Assembly (NCBI RefSeq): GCF_025377685.1
Contig: NZ_JACEHK010000002.1
Coordinates: forward strand, 186,001-250,000
DNA from: Anaerobacillus sp. CMMVII
GTDB taxonomy: Bacteria > Bacillota > Bacilli > Bacillales > Anaerobacillaceae
DNA: 64,000 nucleotides
Direction of reading: 5' to 3'
Each line of letters opens with the position of its first letter. Position 1 is the first letter of the stretch. The notes under the pieces are model-generated. The model was not told the origin of the DNA, did not search any database, and saw only the letters and a program-made list of their open reading frames with translations. Below are positions 38,637 through 46,712 of the stretch, in pieces. The position numbers were made by a program, and so were the translations under genes.

Positions 38637-38717
38637 GAAATTTTATTTCTTAAAACTAAATATTTAAGAAATAAAATTTTATTTTCTGTAGTAAAAAGAA
38701 ATTTTATTTCGTATAAT
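38637..38717 (+). promoter_or_regulatory. Triple operator-like palindromes with promoter ahead of the KDG aldolase gene
   Basis: The 13-mer GAAATTTTATTTC (palindrome GAAAT-N3-ATTTC) occurs exactly at 38637-38649 and 38698-38710. A near-inverse copy GAAATAAAATTTT lies at 38668-38680. The third copy sits directly against a -10 box TATAAT (38712-38717). The first two also form a 17-bp perfect inverted repeat. The spacing suits a repressor such as the RpiR-family protein at 44619-45467 (inference). Confidence 0.55.
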
Positions 38718-38759
38718 CATAATAAATATAAAATAATTTTCATTTAGGAGGTCATTTTT

Positions 38760-39641
38760 GTGATCCACGGTGTTATTCCTGCAGTACTTACTCCATTTAC
38801 AACGAACGGAGATGTGAATGAAAAGGCGTTACGTAACTATGTTAATTTCTTGATAGAAAAAGGCGTACATGGACTATTCCCATTAGGAACAAATGGATCT
38901 GGTCCACTAATGTCTGTGGCAGACCGTAAGAAAGTAATCACGATTGTTGTGGAAGAAACAAACAATCGAATTCCCGTTATTGTGCATACTGGAGCAATCT
39001 CGACAGATGAAACAATCGAAATGACAAAACATGCTGCAGAAGCTGGAGCAGATGCAGCAGCAATCGTTACACCTTGGTATTTTCCGCATGACGATATTTC
39101 CTTGGAACTGCATTTTTCAGCAGTAGCAGAAGCAATCCCGAATTTACCATTGTACTTATATAACATCCCTGGCAATGCTAAAAACGAGCTGAAGCCAAAG
39201 CTTGTCCAGAAATTAGCAGCAAAACATCAGAATATAAGAGGTATCAAAGACAGTTCTAAGGATTTATCTCGTTTGCAAGATTATATATTTTCACTTGGTG
39301 ATGGGTATGAGATTGTTGTTGGAACAGATGCCTTAGTGTATCCAGCTTTAGCAATGGGTGCAACTGGGGTGGTTTCTGCTGTAGGTAATTGTTTTCCAGA
39401 AGTGATGGTAGAGCTTTACGAGGCTTATCAAGCAGGCGATATGAAAAAAGCAAAAGAACTTCAATACCGTGCGAACCAAGTTCGTGATGTTTTGAAATTA
39501 GGTTCATACATTACACCATATTACGAAGCGTTAAGACTACGTGGGCTTGATATCGGAGAAGTGAAATTGCCACTACGATCATTAACTGAAACGGAAAAAG
39601 ATGCATTAAAAACAGGTTTACAAGCGCTTAACTTACTTTAA
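38760..39641 (+). CDS. DHDPS family aldolase, probable 2-keto-3-deoxy-aldonate aldolase (YagE-like)
   Basis: A 293-residue class I aldolase barrel. It has IPAVLTPFTTNGDVN, the GTNGSGPL loop (in place of the GTTGE of true DapA), Tyr in LYLYNIPG and the Schiff-base Lys in GIKDSSKD. The altered loop and the next gene, an IlvD/Edd dehydratase, match the YagE/YagF type pairing that breaks down aldonic acids such as gluconate or xylonate. The GTG start at 38760 follows AGGAGG. It is the first gene of the operon. Confidence 0.82.
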   Translation: MIHGVIPAVLTPFTTNGDVNEKALRNYVNFLIEKGVHGLFPLGTNGSGPLMSVADRKKVITIVVEETNNRIPVIVHTGAISTDETIEMTKHAAEAGADAAAIVTPWYFPHDDISLELHFSAVAEAIPNLPLYLYNIPGNAKNELKPKLVQKLAAKHQNIRGIKDSSKDLSRLQDYIFSLGDGYEIVVGTDALVYPALAMGATGVVSAVGNCFPEVMVELYEAYQAGDMKKAKELQYRANQVRDVLKLGSYITPYYEALRLRGLDIGEVKLPLRSLTETEKDALKTGLQALNLL

Positions 39642-39727
39642 GTATATGCGTACTTTTGCTATAACAAATCAAATTCAAAAGTTAAACTCTCGGTTCATAT
39701 AAAACTATTTTTGAGGAGATGTAGAAA

Positions 39728-41362
39728 ATGGAAAACAAATTATCACAAATTGCCCCATTTACGAGAGCGATTTTAAAAGCTCATTTATGTTCATGTGGCG
39801 TTGATTATAAAAATATGGACAAACCAGTAATAGCAATAGCGAATTCGTGGAATGAGATCGTTCCTGGTCATGTTCATTTGCGCGAGCTAGCAGAACGTGT
39901 AAAAAAAGGTGTTCGTGAAGCTGGCGGACTTCCACTAGAGTTCAATACGATAGCTGTTTGTGACGGAATTGCCCAAGGACATGATGGAATGAAGTATTCA
40001 TTACCTAGTCGCGAGACAATTGCTGACAGTGTGGAAATCATGGTGAAAGGCCATGGCATGTTTGATGGAATGGTTGTTTTAAGTTCTTGTGATAAAATTG
40101 TTCCTGGAATGATGATGGCAGCAGCACGTTTAAATTTACCTAGTTTAGTAGTTTTAGGCGGTGTCATGCCTAACCATATTAAACCTTATGAATCAAAAGC
40201 AGCTAGAAAGGATTTCTTAGCAGGCAAACTTGATGAGGAAGGTTTAGTGAAGATTACAAACCAATACTATCCGAGTGCTGGAGCTTGTCCATTTTTAGGA
40301 ACTGCTAATACAATGCAAGGACTTTCAGAAGCGTTAGGTATGGCTTTGCCAAAGACTTCTTGGATGCAAGCACTTTCTGATGAGCAATTAGACGCAGCCG
40401 AGGAAGCGGGTCGTCAAGCAGTTGCTCTTGTACAAAAAGGAATTACACCAAAAGATATCATGACAAAAGAGGCATTTGAAAATGCAATTTCAGTACTACT
40501 GGCAATGGGTGGATCTTTAAACGCTTGCCTACACTTACCTGCGATCGCCCATGAATTAGGATTAGAACTACCATTTAGCTTATTTGATGAGATTAGCCGC
40601 AAAGTACCATTCTTAGCTGGAGTAACCCCAAATAATAACGAATATACAACAAATGATTTACAAAGAGCAGGAGGAATGCCAGCTTTAATGCAAGAGTTGC
40701 GTTCATTGTTACACCTTGAGGCTCTAACAGTCAATGGAAAGTCGGTTGGAGAAAATATTGAAGGGCATGATGTATTAGACCGTGAGATTATTTATGCTCT
40801 GGAAACGCCAATCAATAAAGAAGGTGGCATTGCAGTTCTAAAAGGTAATTTAGTAGAAGACGGTGCGTTAATAAAGCAATCAGCTGTTTCTAAAGACTTG
40901 TTGACCTTCTCAGGACCAGCGAAAGTATTTAATTCTGAAGAAGATTTTGTTGCTGCATATGAAGCTGACAAAATATTTGAAGGCGATGCCGTTGTTATTC
41001 GTTATGAAGGACCAAAAGGTGGGCCAGGAATGCGTGAGCTACACCGCTGTACAGAAGTATTAGGTAAGTTTGATCGTGTCGCTCTAATTACTGATGGACG
41101 ATTTTCAGGAGCAAGTGCCGGACTCTCAATTGGTTATGCAAGTCCAGAAGCAGCAGAAGGAGGCACTTTAGCACTGGTCGAGGATGGAGATATCATAAAG
41201 ATTGATATTCCAAATCGTTCTATCCAACTAGAAGTAACGGAGGTAGAGTTAGCTAAGCGTGCAGAAAGCCTAGAGGTTTTAAAGCGAGAAGCAAGTAAAT
41301 ACCTACGGATGTATGCCAACACTGCTTCATCAGCAGCTACTGGTGGGATAAGAAAACTTTAG
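39728..41362 (+). CDS. IlvD/Edd family dehydratase, probable aldonate dehydratase
   Basis: A 544-residue Fe-S dehydratase. Cluster Cys residues are in AVCDGIAQGHDGM, SSCDKIVPGMMMAA and GACPFLGTANTMQ, and the C-terminal domain has KGGPGMRELHRCTE and DGRFSGASAGLSIGYASPEAAEGG. These are shared by dihydroxy-acid dehydratase (IlvD), 6-phosphogluconate dehydratase and sugar-acid dehydratases. Pairing with the DHDPS-like aldolase and nearby gluconate genes favours a gluconate/xylonate-type substrate. AAGGAG-type ribosome site (GAGGAG) precedes the ATG. Confidence 0.85.
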   Translation: MENKLSQIAPFTRAILKAHLCSCGVDYKNMDKPVIAIANSWNEIVPGHVHLRELAERVKKGVREAGGLPLEFNTIAVCDGIAQGHDGMKYSLPSRETIADSVEIMVKGHGMFDGMVVLSSCDKIVPGMMMAAARLNLPSLVVLGGVMPNHIKPYESKAARKDFLAGKLDEEGLVKITNQYYPSAGACPFLGTANTMQGLSEALGMALPKTSWMQALSDEQLDAAEEAGRQAVALVQKGITPKDIMTKEAFENAISVLLAMGGSLNACLHLPAIAHELGLELPFSLFDEISRKVPFLAGVTPNNNEYTTNDLQRAGGMPALMQELRSLLHLEALTVNGKSVGENIEGHDVLDREIIYALETPINKEGGIAVLKGNLVEDGALIKQSAVSKDLLTFSGPAKVFNSEEDFVAAYEADKIFEGDAVVIRYEGPKGGPGMRELHRCTEVLGKFDRVALITDGRFSGASAGLSIGYASPEAAEGGTLALVEDGDIIKIDIPNRSIQLEVTEVELAKRAESLEVLKREASKYLRMYANTASSAATGGIRKL

Positions 41363-41386
41363 AAGTAATGAAACTCCCTTTTGCCA

Positions 41387-42004
41387 TAACGGGTTCAGTT
41401 TCCTGTCGCAAAACCCGAAAATGCAAACGAAAATGTAGCACAATTTGTAGGGTGTTTTGTATCTGTTTTTGCAACCAAAAAAGAGGCTCAGTTCACTATT
41501 CTGAGCCTTTTTGGTTGCCTGTTGAATGCCCCCGAAATCTTTTGCTCCTTCCCCAATCATAAAAGAACGGAACCAGATGAGGGAATCAGCAGGGGTTCAT
41601 AAATAAGCGGTGAAATTTCCCTTATTTAAAAAATAGCACTAAAAATAGCTTAAATAGACGGAATAATTCCGACTATTTACTCAAAAAACGTGAAAATGGT
41701 TGATTTTGCTTTGCTTAACCGGAAAATCTCCGCTTATTTCCCCTGTACCGAACTCTATCTGCAATTTAACCGGAAAATCTACGGTTATTTTAAATTTTTC
41801 GTAAGATAAATTGTATATCAACTTGAGGCTAAAATTGTGGGGGTACAACAGCTATTGTACCCCTACATTCTGGAGTGCATTTCACTATACAAATTTTTAT
41901 GTTATCCCTACCCAAATGGCTTTACACCAATAAAAATTGAGTGTAAATTTGCACTCATTTTGACTTGCATTTTTAATGTTTGTGATAGGAAACGGAACCC
42001 ATTA
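41387..42004 (+). mobile_element. MITE-like element, copy 1 (618 bp, non-coding)
   Basis: It is over 90% identical and equal in length to 58049-58666. The ends are imperfect inverted repeats: left TAACGGGTTCAGTTTCCTGT, right (inverse) TAATGGGTTCCGTTTCCTAT, about 20 of 24 positions matching. It is flanked by the 9-bp direct repeat CTTTTGCCA (41378-41386 and 42005-42013). Inside are several hairpins and no transposase. An open frame at 41837-42172 spans its right end and the flank but has no ribosome site and is not considered real. Confidence 0.85.
41471..41518. terminator. Bidirectional terminator inside MITE copy 1
   Basis: GCAACCAAAAA/TTTTTGGTTGC surround GGCTCAG/CTGAGCC with a 9-base loop. 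A and T tracts on both sides allow function in either direction. Confidence 0.85.
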
Positions 42005-42013
42005 CTTTTGCCA

Positions 42014-42221
42014 AGGGAGTTTTTTTACAAAAGTAAATATCATTCTATTGACGAAGAACTAGAGGACGGATTTAATATGCAAGAAAAGTCAAGAAGAAAC
42101 AAGCAAAATTGTAGCAGAAATCCCTCCAAACCAATTTGTAAAGCGCATTCCCATAAAAAGCTATCAAAGTAGGAAGATCCCAATTATACTACTAGTAATA
42201 CTAATTAAAGGGGATCTCTAC
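42014..42221 (+). pseudogene. Possible degraded coding remnant between MITE copy 1 and the acetyltransferase gene
   Basis: Translation in one frame (YKSKYHSIDEELEDGFNMQE) followed after a frame change by QEETSKIVAEIPPNQFVKRI and PIKSYQS gives protein-like sequence, but it has no start with a ribosome site, contains a frame break near 42085 and runs without a stop into the next gene's ATG. Unrecognised; it may be a lost small gene. Confidence 0.3.
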
Positions 42222-42698
42222 ATGAATGTGAAAATAAAAAAAGCTGCTCTACATGATAAAGAACTCATCAAAAATTTAATGCAATTTTACTTTTACGATT
42301 TTTCGGAATTCGTGGAGGCACATGTGGAGGAGGATGGTCGCTTTGGTGATTATCCCTATTTGGATAGCTATTGGGAGGAGAAGACGAGATTTCCTTATCT
42401 AGTAGAAGTGGATGGAAAGTATGCTGGCTTTGTGTTGGTGAGACAAATTGAGGAAAATGAAAGAACATATTTTTCAATTGCTGAGTTTTTCATTATGAAA
42501 AAGTCTCGCCGTACAGGGGTAGGAAGAGTTGTAGCGACTGAAATGTTCAGCTTACACCCAGGGAATTGGGAAGTGTTTCAAATTGAAAAAAACGTGCCAG
42601 CCCAGTATTTTTGGCGTAAGGTTATATCTGAATACACAAATGGTAATTTTACAGAGAGAACAGTCGATAAAAAAGTCATTCAAGAGTTTAAAAGTTAG
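42222..42698 (+). CDS. GNAT family N-acetyltransferase
   Basis: A 158-residue acetyltransferase-like protein. It has the N-terminal IKKAALHDKELIKNLMQFYFYDFSEF, the beta-4 strand SIAEFFIMKKSRRTGVGRVVA (acetyl-CoA loop R-x-x-G-x-G) and the C-terminal NVPAQYFWRKVI. The acceptor is unknown. AAAGGGG lies 9 bases upstream of the ATG. Confidence 0.85.
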   Translation: MNVKIKKAALHDKELIKNLMQFYFYDFSEFVEAHVEEDGRFGDYPYLDSYWEEKTRFPYLVEVDGKYAGFVLVRQIEENERTYFSIAEFFIMKKSRRTGVGRVVATEMFSLHPGNWEVFQIEKNVPAQYFWRKVISEYTNGNFTERTVDKKVIQEFKS

Positions 42699-42803
42699 TA
42701 ACTTTAAATTGGAATTAGCGTCTAAATAATAAAGCTAATTGCCTGAAACGAAAGATAAGCATTAGCATGTTTACGAAAAATTAAGCAGAACTGAGGGATA
42801 TTG

Positions 42804-43004
42804 ATGGGGAAGTACAAAATATCTGTGTACGGAGTGGTCATTGGACTAGTAATCTCGCTACTCTATTCTAGTTATGTCTATTTTACAACGCCAGACTGGG
42901 GGGATTTAGCCTCAATAGCCTCTTTTATCGTTGTTTTTCCTTCTACGCTTCTTATAACAATTACTATTCAGATTATTTTTCTCATAAGAAATAGAAAACG
43001 CTAG
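42804..43004 (+). CDS. Small two-helix membrane protein, unknown function
   Basis: A 66-residue protein with two transmembrane helices (residues about 6-28 and 40-61) separated by YFTTPDWGDLASIA, and a basic C-terminus RNRKR. TGAGGG lies 8 bases before the ATG at 42804. No family is recognised. Confidence 0.55.
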   Translation: MGKYKISVYGVVIGLVISLLYSSYVYFTTPDWGDLASIASFIVVFPSTLLITITIQIIFLIRNRKR

Positions 43005-43031
43005 ACTTATTTAGATAACCGATCAATAAAC

Positions 43032-43074
43032 AAAGCAAACGCATGAGATTTTCCAAATCCATGCGTTTTGCTTA
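43032..43074. terminator. Bidirectional terminator between the small membrane protein and gntK
   Basis: AAGCAAACGCATG pairs with CATGCGTTTTGCTT around GAGATTTTCCAAATC. Confidence 0.85.
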
Positions 43075-43076
43075 TA

Positions 43077-44600
43077 CTAATGGTTGCGTTGAAAATTCGC
43101 TAAGGTGGTAAAATGAGGTTTCAACGCCATGTACAATTGACGATAGGTTTCATAAAGTTCTCTATATACTTTATGTGATTCACCGTTTGGTTCAATCGTT
43201 TGCTTCATTGGAATTGATTGCTTAATTTCTTCTAAAGAAGATGCTTCACCGACGGCAAGAAGGGCAAACCAAGCAGCTCCCCAAGCTGAGCTTTGATGAC
43301 TTTCAGGTACTTGGACCGGGTGACCAAAGATATCGGCTACAATTTGTAACCACAATGGCGAGCGAGCAAACCCTCCACTTGCAAATAAATGAATAGGTTG
43401 TCCAGCAAGGCGCTCTAATGCTTCGCCTACACTATACAGGCTATAAACAACGCCTTCTAGTCCAGCTCGAACTATGTGTTCCTTTTTGTGTGACAACGTT
43501 AATCCGATTAAGCTACCACGGGCATTAGCGTCCCAGTATGGTGCCCGTTCTCCGTTTAAAAAAGGCAAGAATAATAAACCGTTAGAACCTGGAGCAACTG
43601 AAGAGGCTGATTTTGTTAATAAATCGTAAGCGCTCCCGCCGCGTTGTATCGCTAGTTCTACCTCTTTTTCACCTAACACATCACGAAGCCATTGGAAAAC
43701 GATGCCACCATTATTTGTAGGTCCACCCATAATCCAACGTTCATCAGTTACCGCGTAACAAAATATCTCTTGTAATTCATCAGTTTTTGGTTTTGATGCC
43801 ATTTGTCGTATCGCGCCACTTGTTCCAACGGTTATCGCAACATCTCCAGGAGCAATAGCACCAATCCCTAAATTAGCTAATGGTCCATCACTTCCACCAA
43901 GGACAAATGGAGTATTCGTATCAAGTCCCATTTCAGAAGCTAACTCATGGCTTAGTCCCTGGCAAATCGTTGTAGGTGCTACTGGTTTGGATAATTGCTC
44001 GCGACGGATCCCAGCAACCTTTAGAACTTCCTCGTCCCATTCAAATGAGTGGATATTAAATAATCCTGTGGCAGAGGCGACTGAATAATCGACAACAGCT
44101 TCACCGAACCACCTTAATAGTAAAAATTCTTTAATAGAAACAAATTTGTCTGCTTTTTTGTATGGTTCATAGTCCGTTTCTTTCATCCAGACTAATTTAC
44201 ATAAAGGAGACATCGGATGAATAGGGGTGCCTGTCTTTAAATAAATGTCGGTTTGTAAACGGAGCCGTGTTGCCTGCTCGACACTTCTACCATCCGCCCA
44301 AATAATCGATGGAGAAAGTGGCATATGTTTTTCATCTATACAAATAAGCGAGTGCATTGCTGTGGATAAACCAACTGCTACCACTTGTTTCTTCTCAGCA
44401 TTTGCTTTTCTAATAACAGTACCAATAGCCTCAATGGCCGCTTTTTCGATAACAAGTGGATCTTGCTCCGCCCAGGATGGTTGAGGATGATGAACAGGGT
44501 AAAGGCTTTCGCTTTCCTCAATGACAAGCCCGTTTTTTTGAAATAAGACTGCTTTGGCACTGGTGGTGCCAATATCTAGACCAATAACTAAATTTTCCAT
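43077..44600 (-). CDS. gntK: Gluconokinase (FGGY family)
   Basis: A 507-residue FGGY kinase. The N-terminal ATP/phosphate loop is VIGLDIGTTSAKAVLF. The substrate region has VGLSTAMHSLICID, the catalytic Asp is in LGGSDGPLANLG, and the C-terminal FGGY-type GLEGVVYSLYSVGEAL and FASGGFARSPLWLQIVADI follow. The length and AMHS segment match GntK rather than xylulo- or glycerol kinase. It phosphorylates gluconate to 6-phosphogluconate, the substrate of the divergent gnd product. The ATG at 44600 follows AAGGAAGTG. It lies just downstream of the RpiR gene (about 20 bases). Confidence 0.9.
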   Translation of the reverse strand: MENLVIGLDIGTTSAKAVLFQKNGLVIEESESLYPVHHPQPSWAEQDPLVIEKAAIEAIGTVIRKANAEKKQVVAVGLSTAMHSLICIDEKHMPLSPSIIWADGRSVEQATRLRLQTDIYLKTGTPIHPMSPLCKLVWMKETDYEPYKKADKFVSIKEFLLLRWFGEAVVDYSVASATGLFNIHSFEWDEEVLKVAGIRREQLSKPVAPTTICQGLSHELASEMGLDTNTPFVLGGSDGPLANLGIGAIAPGDVAITVGTSGAIRQMASKPKTDELQEIFCYAVTDERWIMGGPTNNGGIVFQWLRDVLGEKEVELAIQRGGSAYDLLTKSASSVAPGSNGLLFLPFLNGERAPYWDANARGSLIGLTLSHKKEHIVRAGLEGVVYSLYSVGEALERLAGQPIHLFASGGFARSPLWLQIVADIFGHPVQVPESHQSSAWGAAWFALLAVGEASSLEEIKQSIPMKQTIEPNGESHKVYRELYETYRQLYMALKPHFTTLANFQRNH

Positions 44601-44618
44601 AAGAGACACTTCCTTAAA

Positions 44619-45467
44619 CTATAGACGTTTTAATGATATCGCTGAACGAATTTTTGTTAATGTATGTTTCATTAAGTCTTTTCTTGCAATACTAATGTTT
44701 ACATACAATGCATCAATAATACTTAATTGGGCAAGTCTTGAGGAAAGCGCTTCTGACCGATATTCTGTCTCATCGCTAACAGTATAAAGTGTAATATCAG
44801 CGCCTTGGCTCAGAGGTGACTTAGCTAAAGTAGTAATAGCAATGGTAGTTGCACCTGCATTTTTGGCTACCTCTAAGACTTCAAGCATATCCTTGTTTGA
44901 TCCAGAGTGGGAAATTAATACTGCAACATCATTCTTTCCTAGTAACGATGCCGACATGATTTGTAAATGAGAATCAGTGTAGGCAACAGAATGAAAACCT
45001 GTTCTGAGGAATTTATGGTGAGCATCTTCAGCAACAGATCCTGAGCCCCCATTACCGTAGAACTCAATTTTTGTTGCGTTAAGAATTGCTTGAACAGCCG
45101 CTTTAAAATGGTCTTGTTCAATAATTCGTAACGTTTCCTCTAATGTTCGAATGTTTGCTTTAAAAACCTTTTCTGCTACCTCTTTTTCATTGTCACCGAC
45201 TAAAATCTTCTCATGGATATCATCCATTGAATTAACAATCTCAGAGGCTAATGCGATTTTCATTGCTTGATACCCTTTAAATCCAATTCTTTTGCAAAAA
45301 CGGAAAACTGTCGCCTCAGCTACTCCTAAATCATCGGCTACCTGGCTGATAGTGGAATGGATAATGTTCTGAGGATTACTAATTACATAATCTGCTATTA
45401 ACTTCTCTTTATCACTGAAATCCTCATATGAAGACTTTATTCTCGCTATACAATGCGTTTGGATCAT
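44619..45467 (-). CDS. RpiR/MurR family transcriptional regulator
   Basis: A 282-residue protein. The N-terminal HTH_6 domain has FSDKEKLIADYVISNPQNIIHSTISQVADDLGVAEATVFRFCKRIG, and the C-terminal SIS sugar-isomerase domain (residues 110-260) has EFYGNGGSGSVAEDAHHKFLR and VLISHSGSNKDMLEV. SIS domains bind phosphosugars, here plausibly 6-phosphogluconate. Its neighbours gntK (same strand) and gnd (divergent) suggest it controls gluconate catabolism. The start ATG at 45467 has GGGAGTG upstream. Confidence 0.92.
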   Translation of the reverse strand: MIQTHCIARIKSSYEDFSDKEKLIADYVISNPQNIIHSTISQVADDLGVAEATVFRFCKRIGFKGYQAMKIALASEIVNSMDDIHEKILVGDNEKEVAEKVFKANIRTLEETLRIIEQDHFKAAVQAILNATKIEFYGNGGSGSVAEDAHHKFLRTGFHSVAYTDSHLQIMSASLLGKNDVAVLISHSGSNKDMLEVLEVAKNAGATTIAITTLAKSPLSQGADITLYTVSDETEYRSEALSSRLAQLSIIDALYVNISIARKDLMKHTLTKIRSAISLKRL

Positions 45468-45508
45468 ATTTCTTTCACTCCCTAAAGTGTTCTTTATATC
45501 TATAGTAT

Positions 45509-45523
45509 ATGAAAACGGTTAAT
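45509..45523. promoter_or_regulatory. Candidate cre site in the rpiR-gnd intergenic region
   Basis: ATGAAAACGGTTAAT fits the CcpA consensus except the conserved C near the end. It lies between the divergent rpiR/gntK and gnd/TRAP transcripts. Confidence 0.4.
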
Positions 45524-45549
45524 AAAAAAATATTTTTTCATAAAAACTC

Positions 45550-45578
45550 TTGAAAAAGAAATAATTTATCATATAATA
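45550..45578 (+). promoter_or_regulatory. Probable promoter of gnd
   Basis: CTTGAA (or TTGAAA one base later) is separated by 16-17 bases from TATAAT in CATATAATAG. The spacer contains GAAATAATTTATC, loosely similar to the GAAAT-N3-ATTTC sites before the KDG aldolase gene, and GGAAATTTC follows the -10. Confidence 0.5.
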
Positions 45579-45716
45579 GTTTTTGTAAGGAAATTTCTTT
45601 CATGCACCTGAAAATGAAAAAAACTTTCATCTTTGGTTGTAATAAAAAACGATACTTTGGCAGAAAATACTGCCGAGCAAAGTTTCTAAAAATGGAAGAA
45701 ATTGAAGGAGGTAATA

Positions 45717-46613
45717 ATGAAACTTGGAATGATCGGCCTAGGAAAAATGGGTTACAACTTAGTATTAAACATAATCGACAATGGTCATTCAGTTGTGGGC
45801 ACGGATGTAAATGCTGAACAAGTGAAGAACATTGTCCAAGATGGAGCAGAAGGTGCCTTCTCAATTGAAGAGTTAGTAGAGAAACTGGAGTCTCCAAAAA
45901 TAGTCTGGGTCATGGTCCCACCAGGCGAGATCACGGAAAATGTCATTGGGAAATTATCAGTGCTTTTATCCGCTGGGGACATCGTTATTGATGGGGGAAA
46001 TTCCCATTATAAAACGTCGATTGAACGAGGAAAATTATTAGCTGAAAAGGGAATTTATTTCTTTGACGTTGGCACTAGTGGTGGTACATCAGGGGCTAGA
46101 AAAGACGCATGTACAATGATTGGTGGCGACCCGACTGTATTCAAAACGATTGAACCGTTATTTAAGCAAATATCAATTGAAAATGGCTATTTATATGCTG
46201 GACCAATCGGCAGTGGTCATTACCTAAAAATGATACATAACGGGATCGAGTATGGAATGATGCAAGCAATCGCTGAAGGCTTTGACATTCTCCACAAAAG
46301 TGAATTTGATTACGACTTTGAAGCAGTTGCGAAGATGTGGAACCATGGATCTGTTGTTAGGTCATGGTTAATGGAACTAACTCAAAATGCATTTTCGAAA
46401 GATCCGAAGCTAGAAGGGATTCGCGGAATCATGAATTCCTCAGGAGAAGGTAAGTGGACAGTTGAAGAAGCTCTGGATTTACAAGTTGCAGCACCAGTCA
46501 TTACTTTATCTTTATTAATGCGCTATCGTTCTTTAGAGGATGACACTTTTACTGGTAAAGTTGTAGCTGCATTAAGAAATGAATTCGGTGGACATGAAGT
46601 AGTCAAGAAGTAA
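45717..46613 (+). CDS. gnd: 6-phosphogluconate dehydrogenase, decarboxylating (short NAD type)
   Basis: A 298-residue enzyme of the short Gnd group (YqeC-like, about 300 residues against 470 in the classical form). It has the Rossmann motif LGMIGLGKMGYNL, the signature DGGNSHYKTSIERG, the SGGTSGARKDACTMIGG substrate loop and the catalytic Lys in GHYLKMIHNGIEYGM. It converts 6-phosphogluconate to ribulose 5-phosphate and CO2. The ATG at 45717 follows GGAGG by 7 bases. Together with GntK it gives a complete gluconate shunt into the pentose phosphate pathway. Confidence 0.93.
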   Translation: MKLGMIGLGKMGYNLVLNIIDNGHSVVGTDVNAEQVKNIVQDGAEGAFSIEELVEKLESPKIVWVMVPPGEITENVIGKLSVLLSAGDIVIDGGNSHYKTSIERGKLLAEKGIYFFDVGTSGGTSGARKDACTMIGGDPTVFKTIEPLFKQISIENGYLYAGPIGSGHYLKMIHNGIEYGMMQAIAEGFDILHKSEFDYDFEAVAKMWNHGSVVRSWLMELTQNAFSKDPKLEGIRGIMNSSGEGKWTVEEALDLQVAAPVITLSLLMRYRSLEDDTFTGKVVAALRNEFGGHEVVKK

Positions 46614-46632
46614 AACTACTTCTTGGTAGTAA

Positions 46633-46647
46633 ATGTAAACGTTAACA
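46633..46647 (+). promoter_or_regulatory. Strong CcpA cre site upstream of the TRAP genes
   Basis: ATGTAAACGTTAACA matches the cre consensus WTGNAANCGNWNNCW at every fixed position and is nearly palindromic. It lies 20 bases after the gnd stop and 66 bases before dctP, consistent with catabolite repression of the transporter. Confidence 0.75.
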
Positions 46648-46712
46648 TGGTTATGACTGAATTTAATTATTTCAGTTTAATAAATAACAACATTCAAGGG
46701 GGCAATTTTAAG

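Larger units (their letters stand above)
41371..42022 (+). terminator. Terminator of the dehydratase gene, split by a mobile element
   Basis: Removing the 618-bp element and one copy of its 9-bp duplication rebuilds a perfect stem AAACTCCCTT/AAGGGAGTTT with loop TTGCC, followed by T7. The left arm is at 41371-41380 and the right arm at 42012-42022. The original hairpin began 8 bases after the gene's stop codon. Confidence 0.8.

Noticed and set aside
41837-42172. Open frame of 111 codons starting in MITE copy 1
   Set aside because: The same opening appears in copy 2 (58499-58738) but the frames end differently in the flanks, there is no ribosome site, and the sequence forms conserved hairpins; it is a by-product of the element.
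45602-45817. Open frame upstream of and overlapping gnd
   Set aside because: It has no ribosome site and overlaps the true gnd start in another frame; the region is the gnd leader.
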